Shown: positions 44,307 through 57,026 of the stretch, in pieces | Layout of the letters: each line of letters starts with the position of its first letter | Numbering within the stretch: position 1 is the first letter of the stretch | NCBI RefSeq assembly: GCF_022539505.1 | Contig: NC_061512.1 | Location: forward strand, 249,442,510 to 249,506,509 | Length of the DNA stretch: 64,000 nt | Direction: 5' to 3' | Origin: Lolium rigidum | Lineage: Eukaryota; Streptophyta; Magnoliopsida; Poales; Poaceae | Made by a program: the position numbers and the translations under genes | Notes under the pieces: model-generated | Told to the model about the DNA's origin: nothing | What the model saw: the letters and a program-made list of their open reading frames with translations, nothing else | Database searches by the model: none

Positions 44307-45410
44307 CGTCTTGCATTAGACAAGATCCACATATAATGTTCATGCTCAACGCAGGCACCAAATAACAATTATTGAGGTCTAAAACTAATCCCGATAGTAG
44401 ATGTAGAGGGAGCGTGCCGACAGCGATCACATCGACCTTGGATCCATTTCCAACGTGCATTGTCACTTCATCCCTCGCTAGGCTTCGTTTATTCTGTAGT
44501 TCCTGCTTCGAGTTACAAATGTGAGCAACCGAACCAGTATCAAATACCTAGGCACTAGTACGAGAACCAGTAAGATAAACATCTATAACATGTATATCAG
44601 ATATACCTTTCTTCTTCTAGACAAGGCCGCTCTTCAGATCAGCCAAGTACTTGGGGCAATTACGCTTCCAGTGCCCCTTCCCATTGAAGTAATAGCAGCC
44701 AGTATCAGGTTTAGGGCCACCCTTAGTCTTCTCAGGAGGCGCGGCAGCTTTCTTGCCGCACTTCTTAAGGTTGCCCTTCTTAGGTTTGCCTTGCTTCTTG
44801 AAACTGGTGGTCTTGTTGACCATCAACACTTGGTGCTCTTTCTGTATCTCAACCTCAGCAGATTTCAGCATGGAGAAGAGTTCAGATAACTCCTTGTTCA
44901 TGTTCTGCATATTGTAGTTCATCACGAAGTTCTTGTAACTTGGTGGCAGTGATTGAAGAACACGATGAATACCCCGCTGGTTAGGGATCACAATCCCCAA
45001 GTCACTGAGCTTCCTCGCGTGTCCGGACATAGCGAACACGTGCTCACTAACAGAGCTTCCCTCTTCCATCATGCAGCCAAAGAACTGCTTCGAGGCTTCA
45101 TAGCTCTCCACGGCCGCATGAGTTTCAGAGATAACTTTGAGCTCACGGATCATCTCACAAGGGTCGTGGTGCTCAAAACGTTTTTGGAGCTCTGCCTCTA
45201 GGCTGCATAGGATGGCACACTGAACTTGAGAGTACCAAATTGCCCGATTCTCGAAAACATTCTTTTCTTCCTCGGATACTGCAGGGGGTGGTGGGGGACC
45301 TAGCGGTGCTTCGAGCACATATTGCAGATTTCCGCCATTGAGGAAGATCCTCATATGACGGAACCAGTCGGTGAAATTGCTACCATTGCTTTTAAGCTTT
45401 TCTTAGTGAT
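44307..45410 (-). pseudogene. Copia gag and protease (5' half of the split Copia polyprotein)
   Basis: Gag runs on the minus strand from about 45410 (NFTDWFRHMRIFLNG) to 44617, with AIWYSQVQCAILCSLEAEL and LQSLPPSYKNFVMNYN typical of Copia gag. Its zinc knuckle reads CYYFNGKGHWKRNC: the second Cys of the usual CX2C is Phe (TTC). The gag piece ends at a TAG after LKSGLV. The protease follows with the active site VFDTGS, preceded by a second TAG in place of a conserved Trp, then LARDEVTMHVGNGSKVDV. The gene is cut at 44306 by the Athila-like element and resumes at 34654. Confidence 0.87.
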
Positions 45411-46472
45411 CACACGAACCAAATCCACCACACCAAGTCCGATCATCACGAGACAAGATGTAATTTCAATGGCGAACACTCAAAGTGTTCATCATATCAA
45501 TCATATGACTCATGCTCTACCTTTCGGTATCCCGTGTTCCGAGACCATGTCTGTACATGCTAGGCTCGTCAAGGCAACCTTAGTACCCGCGTGTACAAAA
45601 CTGGCTTGTACCCGTTGTATGCACATGTAGAATCTATCACACCCGATCATCACGTGATGCTTCGAAACGACAAGTCTTAGCAACGGTGCATACTAAGGAT
45701 GAACACTTTATTATCTTGATATTTAGTGAGAGGGATCATCTTATAATGCTACCGTCGCGATCTAAGCAATATAAGATGCATAAAAGGATTAACATCACAT
45801 GCAATTCATATGTGATATGATATGGCCATTTTTGTCTTTGCGCCTTTGATCTTCATCTCCAAAGCACGGACATGATCCTCCATCATCAACGGGCATGATC
45901 TCCATCATCGTCGGCGTAGCACCAAGGTCAATGGCGCCGTCTTCATGATGGTTCTCCATGTAGCAAATATTACAACTACTTTGATAACAATACTCAACAT
46001 GAAATTTAAAGACAACCATAAGGCTCATGCCGGTTGCCACAATACAATAATGATCATCTCATACATATTCATCATCACATCATGGCCATATCACATCACC
46101 AAACCCTGCAAAAAAAAGTTAGACGTCTCTAATTTGGTTTGCATATTTTACGTGGTTTAGGGTTTTCGAGTAATTAAGATCCAATCTACCTACAAACATG
46201 AACCACAGCGGTGATACTAGTGTTGTCAATAGAAAGAGTAAATTGGATCTTCACTATAGTGGGAGAGACAGACAACCGCAAAGCCACTTATGCAATACAA
46301 GTTGCATGTCGAGCGTGGAGCAAATCTCATGAACGCGGTCATGTAAAGTTAGCCCGAGCCGCTTCATCCCACTATGTCGCAAGATGCAAAGTACATGAAC
46401 TAAAGACAATAAAACATCAACGCCCACAAAACAATTGTGTTCTACTCGTGCAACCAATCTATGCATAGACAC
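45411..46472 (-). other. 5' leader of the Copia element
   Basis: About 1 kb between PBS and gag, normal for BARE/Angela elements. No supported gene. Confidence 0.6.
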
Positions 46473-46485
46473 GGCTCTGATACCA
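46473..46485 (-). other. Primer-binding site, initiator tRNA-Met type
   Basis: TGGTATCAGAGCC on the minus strand, one base from the 5' LTR end at 46487. Confidence 0.92.
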
Positions 46486-46486
46486 C

Positions 46487-48201
46487 TGATGGGATTCGTA
46501 GCATAGAAAACGAAAAATTTCCTACCACAAGAACGAAACACAAGCCAAGATCTAATCTAGTAGACGGTAGCAACGAGGAGATGAAGAGACTAACCCTCGA
46601 AGATTCGCAAAGCTTAACGAGATTAGATCTCGGGGTGGATGTAGTCGATCACTTGCCGCTTGCAAAAGCGTGTAGAAGATCTTGACGGTGCCACAATCGG
46701 GCAGCACCTCCGTACTCGGTCACACGTACGGTGTTGATGAAGACGACGTCCTCCTCCCCGTTCCAGCGGGCAGCGGAAGTAGTAGATCCTCCTCGGAATC
46801 CCGGAAGCACAACGGCGTGGTGGCGGTGGTGGTGGAGAACTCCGGCAAGATTTCGCCTATGCGCTGCGGGAGTATTATGTGGAGGAGGAGTGCTAGGGTT
46901 TGGGGAGGGGCTAGGGTTTGGGGCACCGACCACTTGGGGGCTGCGTCCAGGGAGGCTTGGTGTGGCCGGCCCCCTCCCCTTGCTCCTCATTATATAGGTG
47001 GAAGCCCCAAGAGTTGTAGTCCAAGTCTTCGAATAAGACCCCAACACCAAAACTTGCCTTTGGTGAGAAACCTACTCAAGATGGGAGTCCTACTCAATGT
47101 GGGACTCCCACCTTTCCGTGAGGGAGGGTGGCCGGCCACCTTAGGTGGAGTCCACCTGGGACTCCTCCCCCTTAGGGTTGGTCGGCCATGCTAGTGGAGT
47201 CCCCACCTTCCATAGTGATTTCTTCCGAACTTTTCTAGAACCTTATAGAACCTTCCATAAATGCACCGGATCATTTTCAAACTTATAAAATGACTTCCTA
47301 TATATGAATCTTATTCTACGGACCATTCCGGAACTCCTCGTGATGTCCTGGATCCCATCCGAGACTCTGAACAAAACTTCGAACTCCATTCCATATTCCA
47401 TATCTACTCAAACGACATCAAACCTTAAGTGTGTCACCCTACGGTTCGCGAACTATGCGGACATGGTTGAGACTTCTCTCCGACCAATAACTAATAGCGG
47501 GATCTGGAGATCCATAATGGCTCCCACATATTCAAGATGACTTAGTGATCGATTGAACCATTTACATACGATACCGATTTCCTTTGTCACGCGATATTTT
47601 ACTTGTCCGAGGTTTGATCATCGGTATCACGATACCTTGTTCAACCTCGTCTATGACAAGTACTCTTTACTCGTACCGTGGTATGTGGTCTCTTATGAAC
47701 CATTCATATGCTTGCAAGCTTATGAGACGACATTCCACCGAGAGGGCCCAGAGTATATCTATCTATCATCGGGGTGGACAAATTCCACTGTTGATCCATA
47801 TGCCTCAACTCATACTTTCCGGATACCTAATCTCGCCTTTATAACCACCCATTTACGCAGTGGCGTTTGATGTAATCAAAGTACCCTTCCGGCATAAGTG
47901 ATTTACATGATCTCATGGTCGAAAGGACTAGGTAACTATGTATCGAAAGCTTATAGCAAATGAACTTAATGACGTGATCTTATACTATGCTTAATTGGGT
48001 GTGTCCATTACATCATTCACATAATGACATAACCTTGTTATTAATAACATCCAATGTTCATGATCATGAAACGATGATCATCTATTAATCAACAAGCTAG
48101 TTATTCAAGAGGCTTACTAGGGACTCCTTGTTGTTTACATAACACACATGTATCAATGTTTCGGTTAATACAATTATAGCATGGTATATAAACATTTATC
48201 A
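46487..48201 (-). repeat. 5' LTR of the Copia element, interrupted by CACTA-2
   Basis: Aligns with 29998-31714 of the 3' LTR and then stops at the CACTA-2 terminus. The missing 58 bases (equivalent to 31715-31772) should follow the far end of CACTA-2. Confidence 0.92.
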
Positions 48202-48215
48202 CACTACGGGAAAAA

Positions 48216-48590
48216 TTGTCGTTGCCGTGCCGGCAATCATTGCCGTGAGCCTCTGCACGGCAAAGAAATCTTTGCCGTGCGCAGAAAACATCACGCACGG
48301 CAAACACAAAACGCACGGAAAAGATTTAGAGCAGCGCACGGCAATGAAAGACAGACACGGCATAGTCAGCAGTGGCGCACGGCAAAGAATATGCGCACGG
48401 CAAAGTCTGAGCAGAACGCACGGCAAAGAAAACCATCACGGCAAAGACCCTGCAGGCCGCACGGCAACGAAATGCAGCACGGCAAAGGATCTGGACATTG
48501 CCGTGCCACTCCCTTTGCCGTGCGGCCAACCAGTATGCACGGCAAAGTCTCCTTTGCCGTCCGAATCTTACTTTGCCGTGCGCCACCATT
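48216..48590 (+). repeat. 5' subterminal repeat block of CACTA-2
   Basis: GCACGGCAAAG and CTTTGCCGTGC copies in both orientations directly after the TIR, followed by ~100 bp of AT-rich sequence that matches CACTA-1 at ~23480-23580. Confidence 0.88.
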
Positions 48591-48734
48591 CATTTTATTT
48601 TTTTTCTTTCAATTTTATTTCATCTAACATTCATATTTATTTTTTAATTAGTTTTACTTTTTGATGACTATTTATTAGTGTTACTTAAGACAATGTGCAA
48701 TACAAACTTACTCTCCATGTTCATCCCCCCACAT

Positions 48735-51700
48735 ATATCAGGGTTCCGGTGCTCCGGCGGTCGTCCCCCTCCTTCCCGCAAAAATAGCGGGACGGCGGAT
48801 CTACCCCCGTAGATTTCTCCGCGCGAGGGTGCACAATGTACTTTTCATTCTTTTAGGTTTGTTAGGGTTAGGTTTTAGGTCCAGTTGCAAGTTTAGGTGG
48901 CATTCCGGTGCTCCGGGGGTCATTCCCCCTAAAAACGGCCGTCTGTGAGCCCCGGATGGTCTACCCCCTAGATTTCTCCGCGCGAGGTTCTACCAATATA
49001 CCTTTTCATAGGTTTAGGTTTGTTTAGTCCATGGACATATGGAAAACCATGTGTGGCACCCTTTGGCACAATCTAGCCCCCGATATACCAGCGGCGGGAC
49101 ACTTCACCGTACACGTCCGGGAATCGATAAGTGTTATCGCCCGAAGTTGAGGAATGTCAGACCGGGGATCCATGCCATGCACCATTTGGTGAATCACACA
49201 TTGCACCACACTGTGACACATAGCATATATAGGCCCACATGCAAGATTTGGTGGGGTTCCGGTGCTCCGGCGGTCGTTCTCCCCCTCCTCCCCCCCAAAA
49301 CAGCGGAACGTGTGCCCCGGCGGGTCTACCCCCTAGATTTCTCCGCGCGAGGGTGCACCAATGTAACTTTTCATTCTTTTAGGTTTGTTTAGGACATATA
49401 CACATGGAGAACCAAGATTGGGACCCTTTGGCACATACATACCCGCAGCTCGAGCCATTATCACATGATCGAGGGTGTGCTCGATCTCTTGGTTAGGGTT
49501 AGGTGTAGGGTTAGGGCTAGGGTCTAGGGTTTAGGGGAGATACTTTTGCAGTGTTAGACCTTGCACCACACTTTGACACATATCATAGGTCCACATGCAA
49601 GGTTTGGTGGGGTTCCGGTGCTCCGGCGGTCGTTCTCCCCCTCCTTCCCCCAAAAGAGCGGAACGTGTGCCCCGGCGGGTCTACCCCCCCCGATTTCTCC
49701 GCGCGAGGGTGCACCAATGTAACTTTTCATTCTTTTAGGTTTGTTTAGGATATATACACATGGAGAACCAAGATTGGGACCCTTTGGCACATACATACCC
49801 GCAGCTCGAGCCATTATCACATGATCGAGGGTGTGCACCGATCTACTTGGTTAGGGTTAGGTGTAGGGTTAGGGCTAGGGTCTAGGGTTTAGGGGAGCTA
49901 CTTTTGCAGTGTTAGACCTTGCACCACACTTTTACACATATCATAGGTCCACATGCAAGGTTTGGTGGGGTTCCGGTGCTCCGGCGGTCGTTCTCCCCCT
50001 CCTCCCCCCAAAACAGCGGAACGTGTGCCCCGGCGGGTCTACCCCCTAGATTTCTCCGCGCGAGGGTGCACCAATGTAACTTTTCATTCTTTTAGGTTTG
50101 TTTAGTACATATACACATGGATAACCAAGATTTGGACCCTTTGGCACATACATACCCGCAGCTCGAGCCATTATCACATGATCGAGGGTGTGCCTGGTCT
50201 ACTGGTTAGGGTTAGGTGTAGGGTTAGGGCTAGGGTCTAGGGTTTAGGGGAGCTACTTTTGCACCATTAGAACTTGCACCACACTTTGACACATATCATA
50301 GGCCCACATGCAAGGTTTGGTGGGGTTCCGGTGCTCCGGCGGTCGTTCTCCCCTCCTCCCCCCAAAACGGCGGAACGTGTGCCCCGGCGGGTCTACCCCC
50401 CTAGATTTCTCCGCGTGAGGGTGCACCAATGTAACTTTTCATTCTTTTAGGTTTGTTTAGTACATATACACATGGATAACCAAGATTGGGACCCTTTGGC
50501 ACATACATACCCGCAGCTCGAGCCATTATCACATGATCGAGGGTGTGCCTGGTCTACTGGTTAGGGTTAGGTGTAGGATTAGGGCTAGGGTCTAGGGTTT
50601 AGGGGAGCTACTTTTGCAGTGTTAGACCTTGCACCACACTTTGACACATATCATAGGTCCACATGCAAGGTTTGGTGGGGTTCCGGTGCTCCGGCGGTCG
50701 TTCTCCCCCTCCTTCCCCCAAAAGAGCGGAACGTGTGCCCCGGCGGGTCTACCCCCTAGATTTCTCCGCGCGAGGGTGCACCAATGTAACTTTTCATTCT
50801 TTTAGGTTTGTTTAGGATATATACACATGGAGAACCAAGATTGGGACCCTTTGGCACATACATACCCGCAGCTCGAGCCATTATCACATGATCGAGGGTG
50901 TGCACGATCTACTTGGTTAGGGTTAGGTGTAGGGTTAGGGCTAGGGTCTAGGGTTTAGGGGAGATACTTTTGCAGTGTTAGACCTTGCACCACACTTTGA
51001 CACATATCATAGGTCCACATGCAAGGTTTGGTGGGGTTCCGGTGCTCCGGCGGTCGTTCTCCCCCTCCTTCCCCCAAAAGAGCGGAACGTGTGCCCCGGC
51101 GAGTCTACCCCCCCCCGATTTCTCCGCGCGAGGGTGCACCAATGTAACTTTTCATTCTTTTAGGTTTGTTTAGGATATATACACATGGAGAACCAAGATT
51201 GGGACCCTTTGGCACATACATACCCGCGGCTCGAGCCATTATCACATGATCGAGGGTGTGCACTGATCTGCTTGGTTAGGGTTAGGTGTAGGGTTAGGGC
51301 TAGGGTCTAGGGTTTAGGGGAGCTACTTTTGCAGTGTTAGACCTTGCACCACACTTTTACACATATCATAGGTCCACATGCAAGGTTTGGTGGGGTTCGG
51401 TGCTCACGGCGGTCGTTCTCCCCCTCCTCCCCCCAAAACAATGGAACGTGTGCCCGGCGGGTCTACCCCCTAGATTTCTCCGCGCGAGGGTGCACCAATG
51501 TAACTTTTCATTCTTTTAGGTTTGTTTAGTACATATACACATGGATAACCAAGATTTGGACCCTTTGGCACATACATACCCGCAGCTCGAGCCATTATCA
51601 CATGATCGAGGGTGTGCACGGTCTCTTGGTTAGGGTTAGGTGTAGGGTTAGGGCTAGGGTCTAGGGTTTAGGGGAGCTACTTTTGCACCATTAGAACTTG

Positions 51701-54700
51701 CACCACACTTTGACACATATCATAGGCCCACATGCAAGGTTTGGTGGGGTTCCGGTGCTCCGGCGGTCGTTCTCCCCCTCCTCCCCCCAAAACAGCGGAA
51801 CGTGTGCCCCGGCGGGTCTACCCCCCTAGATTTCTCCGCGTGAGGGTGCACCAATGTAACTTTTCATTCTTTTAGGTTTGTTTAGTACATATACACATGG
51901 ATAACCAAGATTGGGACCCTTTGGCACATACATACCCGCAGCTCGAGCCATTATCACATGATCGAGGGTGTGCTCAGTCTCTTGGTTAGGGTTAGGTGTA
52001 GGGTTAGGGCTAGGGTCTAGGGTTTAGGGGAGCTACTTTTGCAGTGTTAGACCTTGCACCACACTTTGACACATATCATAGGTCCACATGCAAGGTTTGG
52101 TGGGGTTCCGGTGCTCCGGCGGTCGTTCTCCCCTCCTTCCCCCAAAAGAGCGGAACGTGTGCCCCGGCGGGTCTACCCCCTAGATTTCTCCGCGCGAGGG
52201 TGCACCAATGTAACTTTTCATTCTTTTAGGTTTGTTTAGGATATATACACATGGAGAACCAAGATTGGGACCCTTTGGCACATACATACCCGCGGCTCGA
52301 GCCATTATCACATGATCGAGGGTGTGCCTGATCTGCTGGTTAGGGTTAGGTGTAGGGTTAGGGCTAGGGTCTAGGGTTTAGGGGAGCTACTTTTGCGGTG
52401 TTAGACCTTGCACCACACTTTGACACATATCATAGGTCCACATGCAAGGTTTGGTGGGGTTCGGTGCTCCGGCGGTCGTTCTCCCCTCCTTCCCCCAAAG
52501 AGCGGAACGTGTGCCCCGGCGGGTCTACCCCCTAGATTTCTCCGCGCGAGGTGCACCAATGTAACTTTTCATTCTTTTAGGTTTGTTTAGGATATATACA
52601 CATGGAGAACCAAGATTGGGACCCTTTGGCACATACATACCCGCGGCTCGAGCCATTATCACATGATCGAGGGTGTGCACGATCTACTTGGTTAGGGTTA
52701 GGTGTAGGGTTAGGGCTAGGGTCTAGGGTTTAGGGGAGCTACTTTTGCAGTGTTAGACCTTGCACCACACTTTGACACATATCATAGGTCCACATGCAAG
52801 GTTTGGTGGGGTTCCGGTGCTCCGGCGGTCGTTCTCCCCCTCCTTCCCCCAAAATAGCGGAACGTGTGCCCCGGCTGGTCTACCCCCCTAGATTTCTCCG
52901 CGCGAGGCTGCACCATTGTAACTTTTCATTCTTTTAGGTTTGTTTAGGATATATACACATGGAGAACCAAGATTGGGACCCTTTGGCACATATACCCGCA
53001 TCTAGAGCCATTATCACATGATCGAGGGTGTGCACGATCTACTTGGTTAGGGTTAGGTGTAGGGTTAGGGCTAGGGTCTAGGGTTTAGGGGAGCTACTTT
53101 TGCAGTGTTAGACCTTGCACCACACTTTGACACATATCATAGGTCCACATGCAAGGTTTGGTGGGGTTCCGGTGCTCCGGCGGTCGTTCTCCCCCTCCTT
53201 CCCCCAAAAGAGCGGAACGTGTGCCCCGGCGGGTCTACCCCCCTAGATTTCTCCGCGCGAGGGTGCACCAATGTAACTTTTCATTCTTTTAGGTTTGTTT
53301 AGGATATATACACATGGAGAACCAAGATTGGGACCCTTTGGCACATACATACCCGCAGCTCGAGCCATTATCACATGATCGAGGGTGTGCACGATCTCTT
53401 GGTTAGGGTTAGGTGTAGGGTTAGGGCTAGGGTCTAGGGTTTAGGGGAGCTACTTTTGCAGTGTTAGACCTTGCACCACACTTTGACACATATCATAGGT
53501 CCACATGCAAGGTTTGGTGGGGTTCCGGTGCTCCGGCGGTCGTTCTCCCCCTCCTTCCCCCAAAAGAGCGGAACGTGTGCCCCGGCGGGTCTACCCCCTA
53601 GATTTCTCCGCGCGAGGGTGCACCAATGTAACTTTTCATTCTTTTAGGTTTGTTTAGGATATATACACATGGAGAACCAAGATTGGGACCCTTTGGCACA
53701 TACATACCCGCAGCTCGAGCCATTATCACATGATCGAGGGTGTGCTCGATCTCTTGGTTAGGGTTAGGTGTAGGGTTAGGGCTAGGGTCTAGGGTTTAGG
53801 GGAGCTACTTTTGCACCATTAGACCTTGCACCACACTTTGACACATATCATAGGCCCACATGCAAGGTTTGGTGGGGTTCCGGTGCTCCGGCGGTCGTTC
53901 TCCCCCTCCTCCCCCAAAACAGCGGAACGTGTGCCCCGGCGGGTCTACCCCCCTAGATTTCTCCGCGCGAGGGTGCACCAATGTAACTTTTCATTCTTTT
54001 AGGTTTGTTTAGTACATATACACATGGATAACAAAGATTGGGACCCTTTGGTACATACATAGCCGCAGCTCGAGCCATTATCACATGATCGAGGGTGTGC
54101 CTGGTCTACTGGTTAGGGTTAGGTGTAGGGTTAGGGCTAGGGTCTAGGGTTTAGGGGAGCTACTTTTGCAGTGTTAGACCTTGCACCACACTTTGACACA
54201 TATCATAGGTCCACATGCAAGGTTTGGTGGGGTTCGGTGCTCCGGCGGTCGTTCTCCCCCTCCTTCCCCCAAAGAGCGGAACGTGTGCCCCGGCGGGTCT
54301 ACCCCCTAGATTTCTCCGCGCAGGTGCACCAATGTAAATTTTCATTCTTTTAGGTTTGTTTAGGATATATACACATGGAGAACCAAGATTGGGACCCTTT
54401 GGCACATACATACCCGCAGCTCGAGCCATTATCACATGATCGAGGGTGTGCACGATCTCTTGGTTAGGGTTAGGTGTAGGGTTAGGGCTAGGGTCTAGGG
54501 TTTAGGGGAGCTACTTTTGCAGTGTTAGACCTTGCACCACACTTTGACACATATCATAGGTCCACATGCAAGGTTTGGTGGGGTTCCGGTGCTCCGGCGG
54601 TCGTTCTCCCCCTCCTTCCCCCAAAAGAGCGGAACGTGTGCCCCGGCGGGTCTACCCCCTAGATTTCTCCGCGCAGGGTGCACCAATGTAACTTTTCATT

Positions 54701-56008
54701 CTTTTAGGTTTGTTTAGGATATATACACATGGAGAACCAAGATTGGGACCCTTTGGCACATACATACCCGCAGCTCGAGCCATTATCACATGATCGAGGG
54801 TGTGCCTGATCTGCTGGTTAGGGTTAGGTGTAGGGTTAGGGCTAGGGTCTAGGGTTTAGGGGAGCTACTTTTGCAGTGTTAGACCTTGCACCACACTTTG
54901 ACACATATCATAGGTCCACATGCAAGGTTTGGTGGGGTTCCGGTGCTCCGGCGGTCGTTCTCCCCTCCTCCCCCAAAACGGCGGAACGTGTGCCCCGGCG
55001 GGTCTACCCCCCTAGATTTCTCCGCGCGAGGGTGCACCAATGTAACTTTTCATTCTTTTAGGTTTGTTTAGTACATATACACATGGATAACCAAGATTGG
55101 GACCCTTTGGCACATACATACCCGCAGCTCGAGCCATTATCACATGATCGAGGGTGTGCACAGTCTCTTGGTTAGGGTTAGGTGTAGGGTTAGGGCTAGG
55201 GTCTAGGGTTTAGGGGAGCTACTTTTGCACCATTAGACCTTGCACCACACTTTGACACATATCATAGGCCCACATGCAAGGTTTGGTGGGGTTCCGGTGC
55301 TCCGGCGGTCGTTCTCCCCCTCCTCCCCCCAAAACAGCGGAACGCGTGCCCCGGCGGGTCTACCCCCCTAGATTTCTCCGCGCGAGGGTGCACCAATGTA
55401 ACTTTTCATTCTTTTAGGTTTGTTTAGTACATATACACATGGAGAACCAAAGATTGGGACCCTTTGGCACATATACCGGCAGCTAGAGCCATTATCACAC
55501 GATCGACGATGTGCACGGTCTCTCGGTTAGGGTTAGGTGTAGGGTTAGGGCTAGGGTTTAGGGGCTAGGGCTAGGGTTTAGGTTAAAGGGTAAGTATTTA
55601 TGGTTAGGTATAGGTTTAGGGTTTAGGGTTAGGGTTAGGGTTTATGATGCATGGTTCTGCAGCTCGGCGTCGTGGTTTAGGGTTTTAGAGGGGTTTAGTG
55701 CTCGAAGCCTCCCCAGTTTAGGGTTTAGGGTTTAGGGGAGCTACTTTTGCACCATTACACCTTGCACCACACTTTGACACATAGCATAGGCCCAAATGAA
55801 AGATTTGGTGGGGTTCCGGTGCTCCGGCGGTCGTTCTCCCCCTCCTCCCCCCAAAACAGCAGAACGTGTCCCCGGCGGGTCTACCCCCCTAGATTTCTCC
55901 GCGCGAGGGTGCCTGATCTAGTTGTAAGGGTTAGAGGGTTTAGGGCTAGGGCTAGGGTTTAGGGCTAGGGCTAGGGTTTAGGGATAGGGTCTAGCTAGGG
56001 TTTAGGTT
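48735..56008 (+). repeat. Tandem array of ~355-bp telomere-motif-rich units (CACTA-2)
   Basis: Anchored on TTTGGTGGGGTTC, units recur at about 49249, 49603, 49961, 50321, 50676, 51027, 51389, 51746, 52096, 52456, 52805, 53157, 53515, 53873, 54224, 54577, 54934, 55286 and 55807. Seventeen spacings are 349-362 bp; the last is ~521 bp. The short unit is the CACTA-1 unit minus ~166 bp of its TTTAGGG-rich part; the last unit keeps that part (55545-55740). Two degenerate units at 48735-49200 match the edge of the CACTA-1 array. Open frames of 60-70 residues repeated here are not genes. Confidence 0.93.
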
Positions 56009-56214
56009 TGTTTAGGATATACTTATGCGCAAAGCTTTATTGATAAATGCACACATAAATCAACTAAAATATTTGAAATGCATGCTGAATTTTTTTGAAA
56101 CTGAAAGCATGATACATACTTTATTAAATGATACACATATTGAAAAAACAGGTTAAATGTAATGTAGATATAGAAATGAATGTTGTTGATAATTAAAATA
56201 AAAACATAAAAAAA

Positions 56215-56390
56215 TCTTTGCCGTGCATTTGCGCATGGCAAAGAATCCTGCCGCACGGCAAAGCCACGATTGCGCACGGCAAAGACTTTGCCGCACGGCA
56301 AAGTGCACTTTGCGCACGGCAAAGTGTTGTCCGCACGGCAAAGGCCTTATGCCGCACGGCAAAGACCTCCGCACGGCAAAGTGACTTTGG
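56215..56390. repeat. Internal subterminal-repeat block of CACTA-2
   Basis: About nine GCACGGCAAAG copies, mainly one orientation; counterpart of 18365-18500. AT-rich sequence separates it from the array. Confidence 0.85.
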
Positions 56391-56419
56391 CCAGATCTAA
56401 TCTGTCGATCCGACCAGGA

Positions 56420-56815
56420 CTTTGGCCAGATCGAACAGACGCGCCCGTGCCACCCTCCTCCTCCCACACGCGCCCAGCGCCGCCGCCAGCCCTCTGCCCC
56501 TCCAGCCAGCCGCCGCCAGCCCCCACCGCCGACGCTGCTGGCCCCACCCACGCCTCCGCTGCTCAACCCCGGCCTTCGCCCTCTCCTCCGGCCGGCCGCC
56601 CGCGCGCTGCATCCGGCCGGTCTGCCCCTCCTCCTCCGCGCCATGGCCGCTGCGGCCGGGCTCTGTAGCTAAGCCGCCGCCGCCCCTGGTCCGTCCCTCG
56701 TTGCCGCCGCCCCTGCCGCTGCCCTGCAACCCTTGCCCCCGTCGAGCCGCCCTGCCCCGCATCGCCGCGGCCGCCCTCGCCTCCGATCCCTCCGATCCGC
56801 GTCGGCTGCTCAAGG
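56420..56815 (+). other. GC-rich leader segment in CACTA-2
   Basis: CCGCCGCC-type sequence ending CTGCTCAAG followed by GTTAGTGG, a plausible splice donor, so it could be a 5' UTR exon or captured first exon. Open in several frames (56270-56940), none with a recognisable motif. Differs from the GC-rich segment of CACTA-1. Confidence 0.45.
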
Positions 56816-57026
56816 TTAGTGGTAATGTTTGTTGCTTTTAGTGTAAATACTATCAAAGTAGTGCATATGTTATCTGCAGATTGCAAATTGACAAACGAGA
56901 ACGATTTAGAAAATTTAAAACAAACCGTTCCCAACACCATTATGTCAAGACTTCTTGTATAGCAATTGTTGAAGTGTTAAAATACACGAAAAGCTCTTTT
57001 GGATCATGGGCACCAGTGTATTAAAA

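Larger units (their letters stand above)
29998..48201 (-). mobile_element. BARE/Angela-like Copia LTR retrotransposon (split by a Gypsy element)
   Basis: LTRs at 29998-31772 and 46487-48201 start TGTTGGAGATATGCCC and end AATCCCATCA on the minus strand. Next to the right LTR is a tRNA-iMet-type PBS TGGTATCAGAGCC (46485-46473); next to the left LTR is the purine tract GTGCAAGTGGGAGATC. Gene order gag, protease, integrase, RT, RNase H is that of Copia. An Athila-like element sits inside at 34655-44301, and CACTA-2 interrupts the 5' LTR after base 48201, so 58 LTR bases and the second TSD lie beyond the window. Confidence 0.93.

Noticed and set aside
49239..56008. Recurring 60-70-residue open frames (for example LDLAPHFDTYHRSTCKVWWG) as a protein repeat family
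   Set aside because: They recur once per tandem unit, overlap in two frames, and shift with unit indels; no sign of coding constraint.
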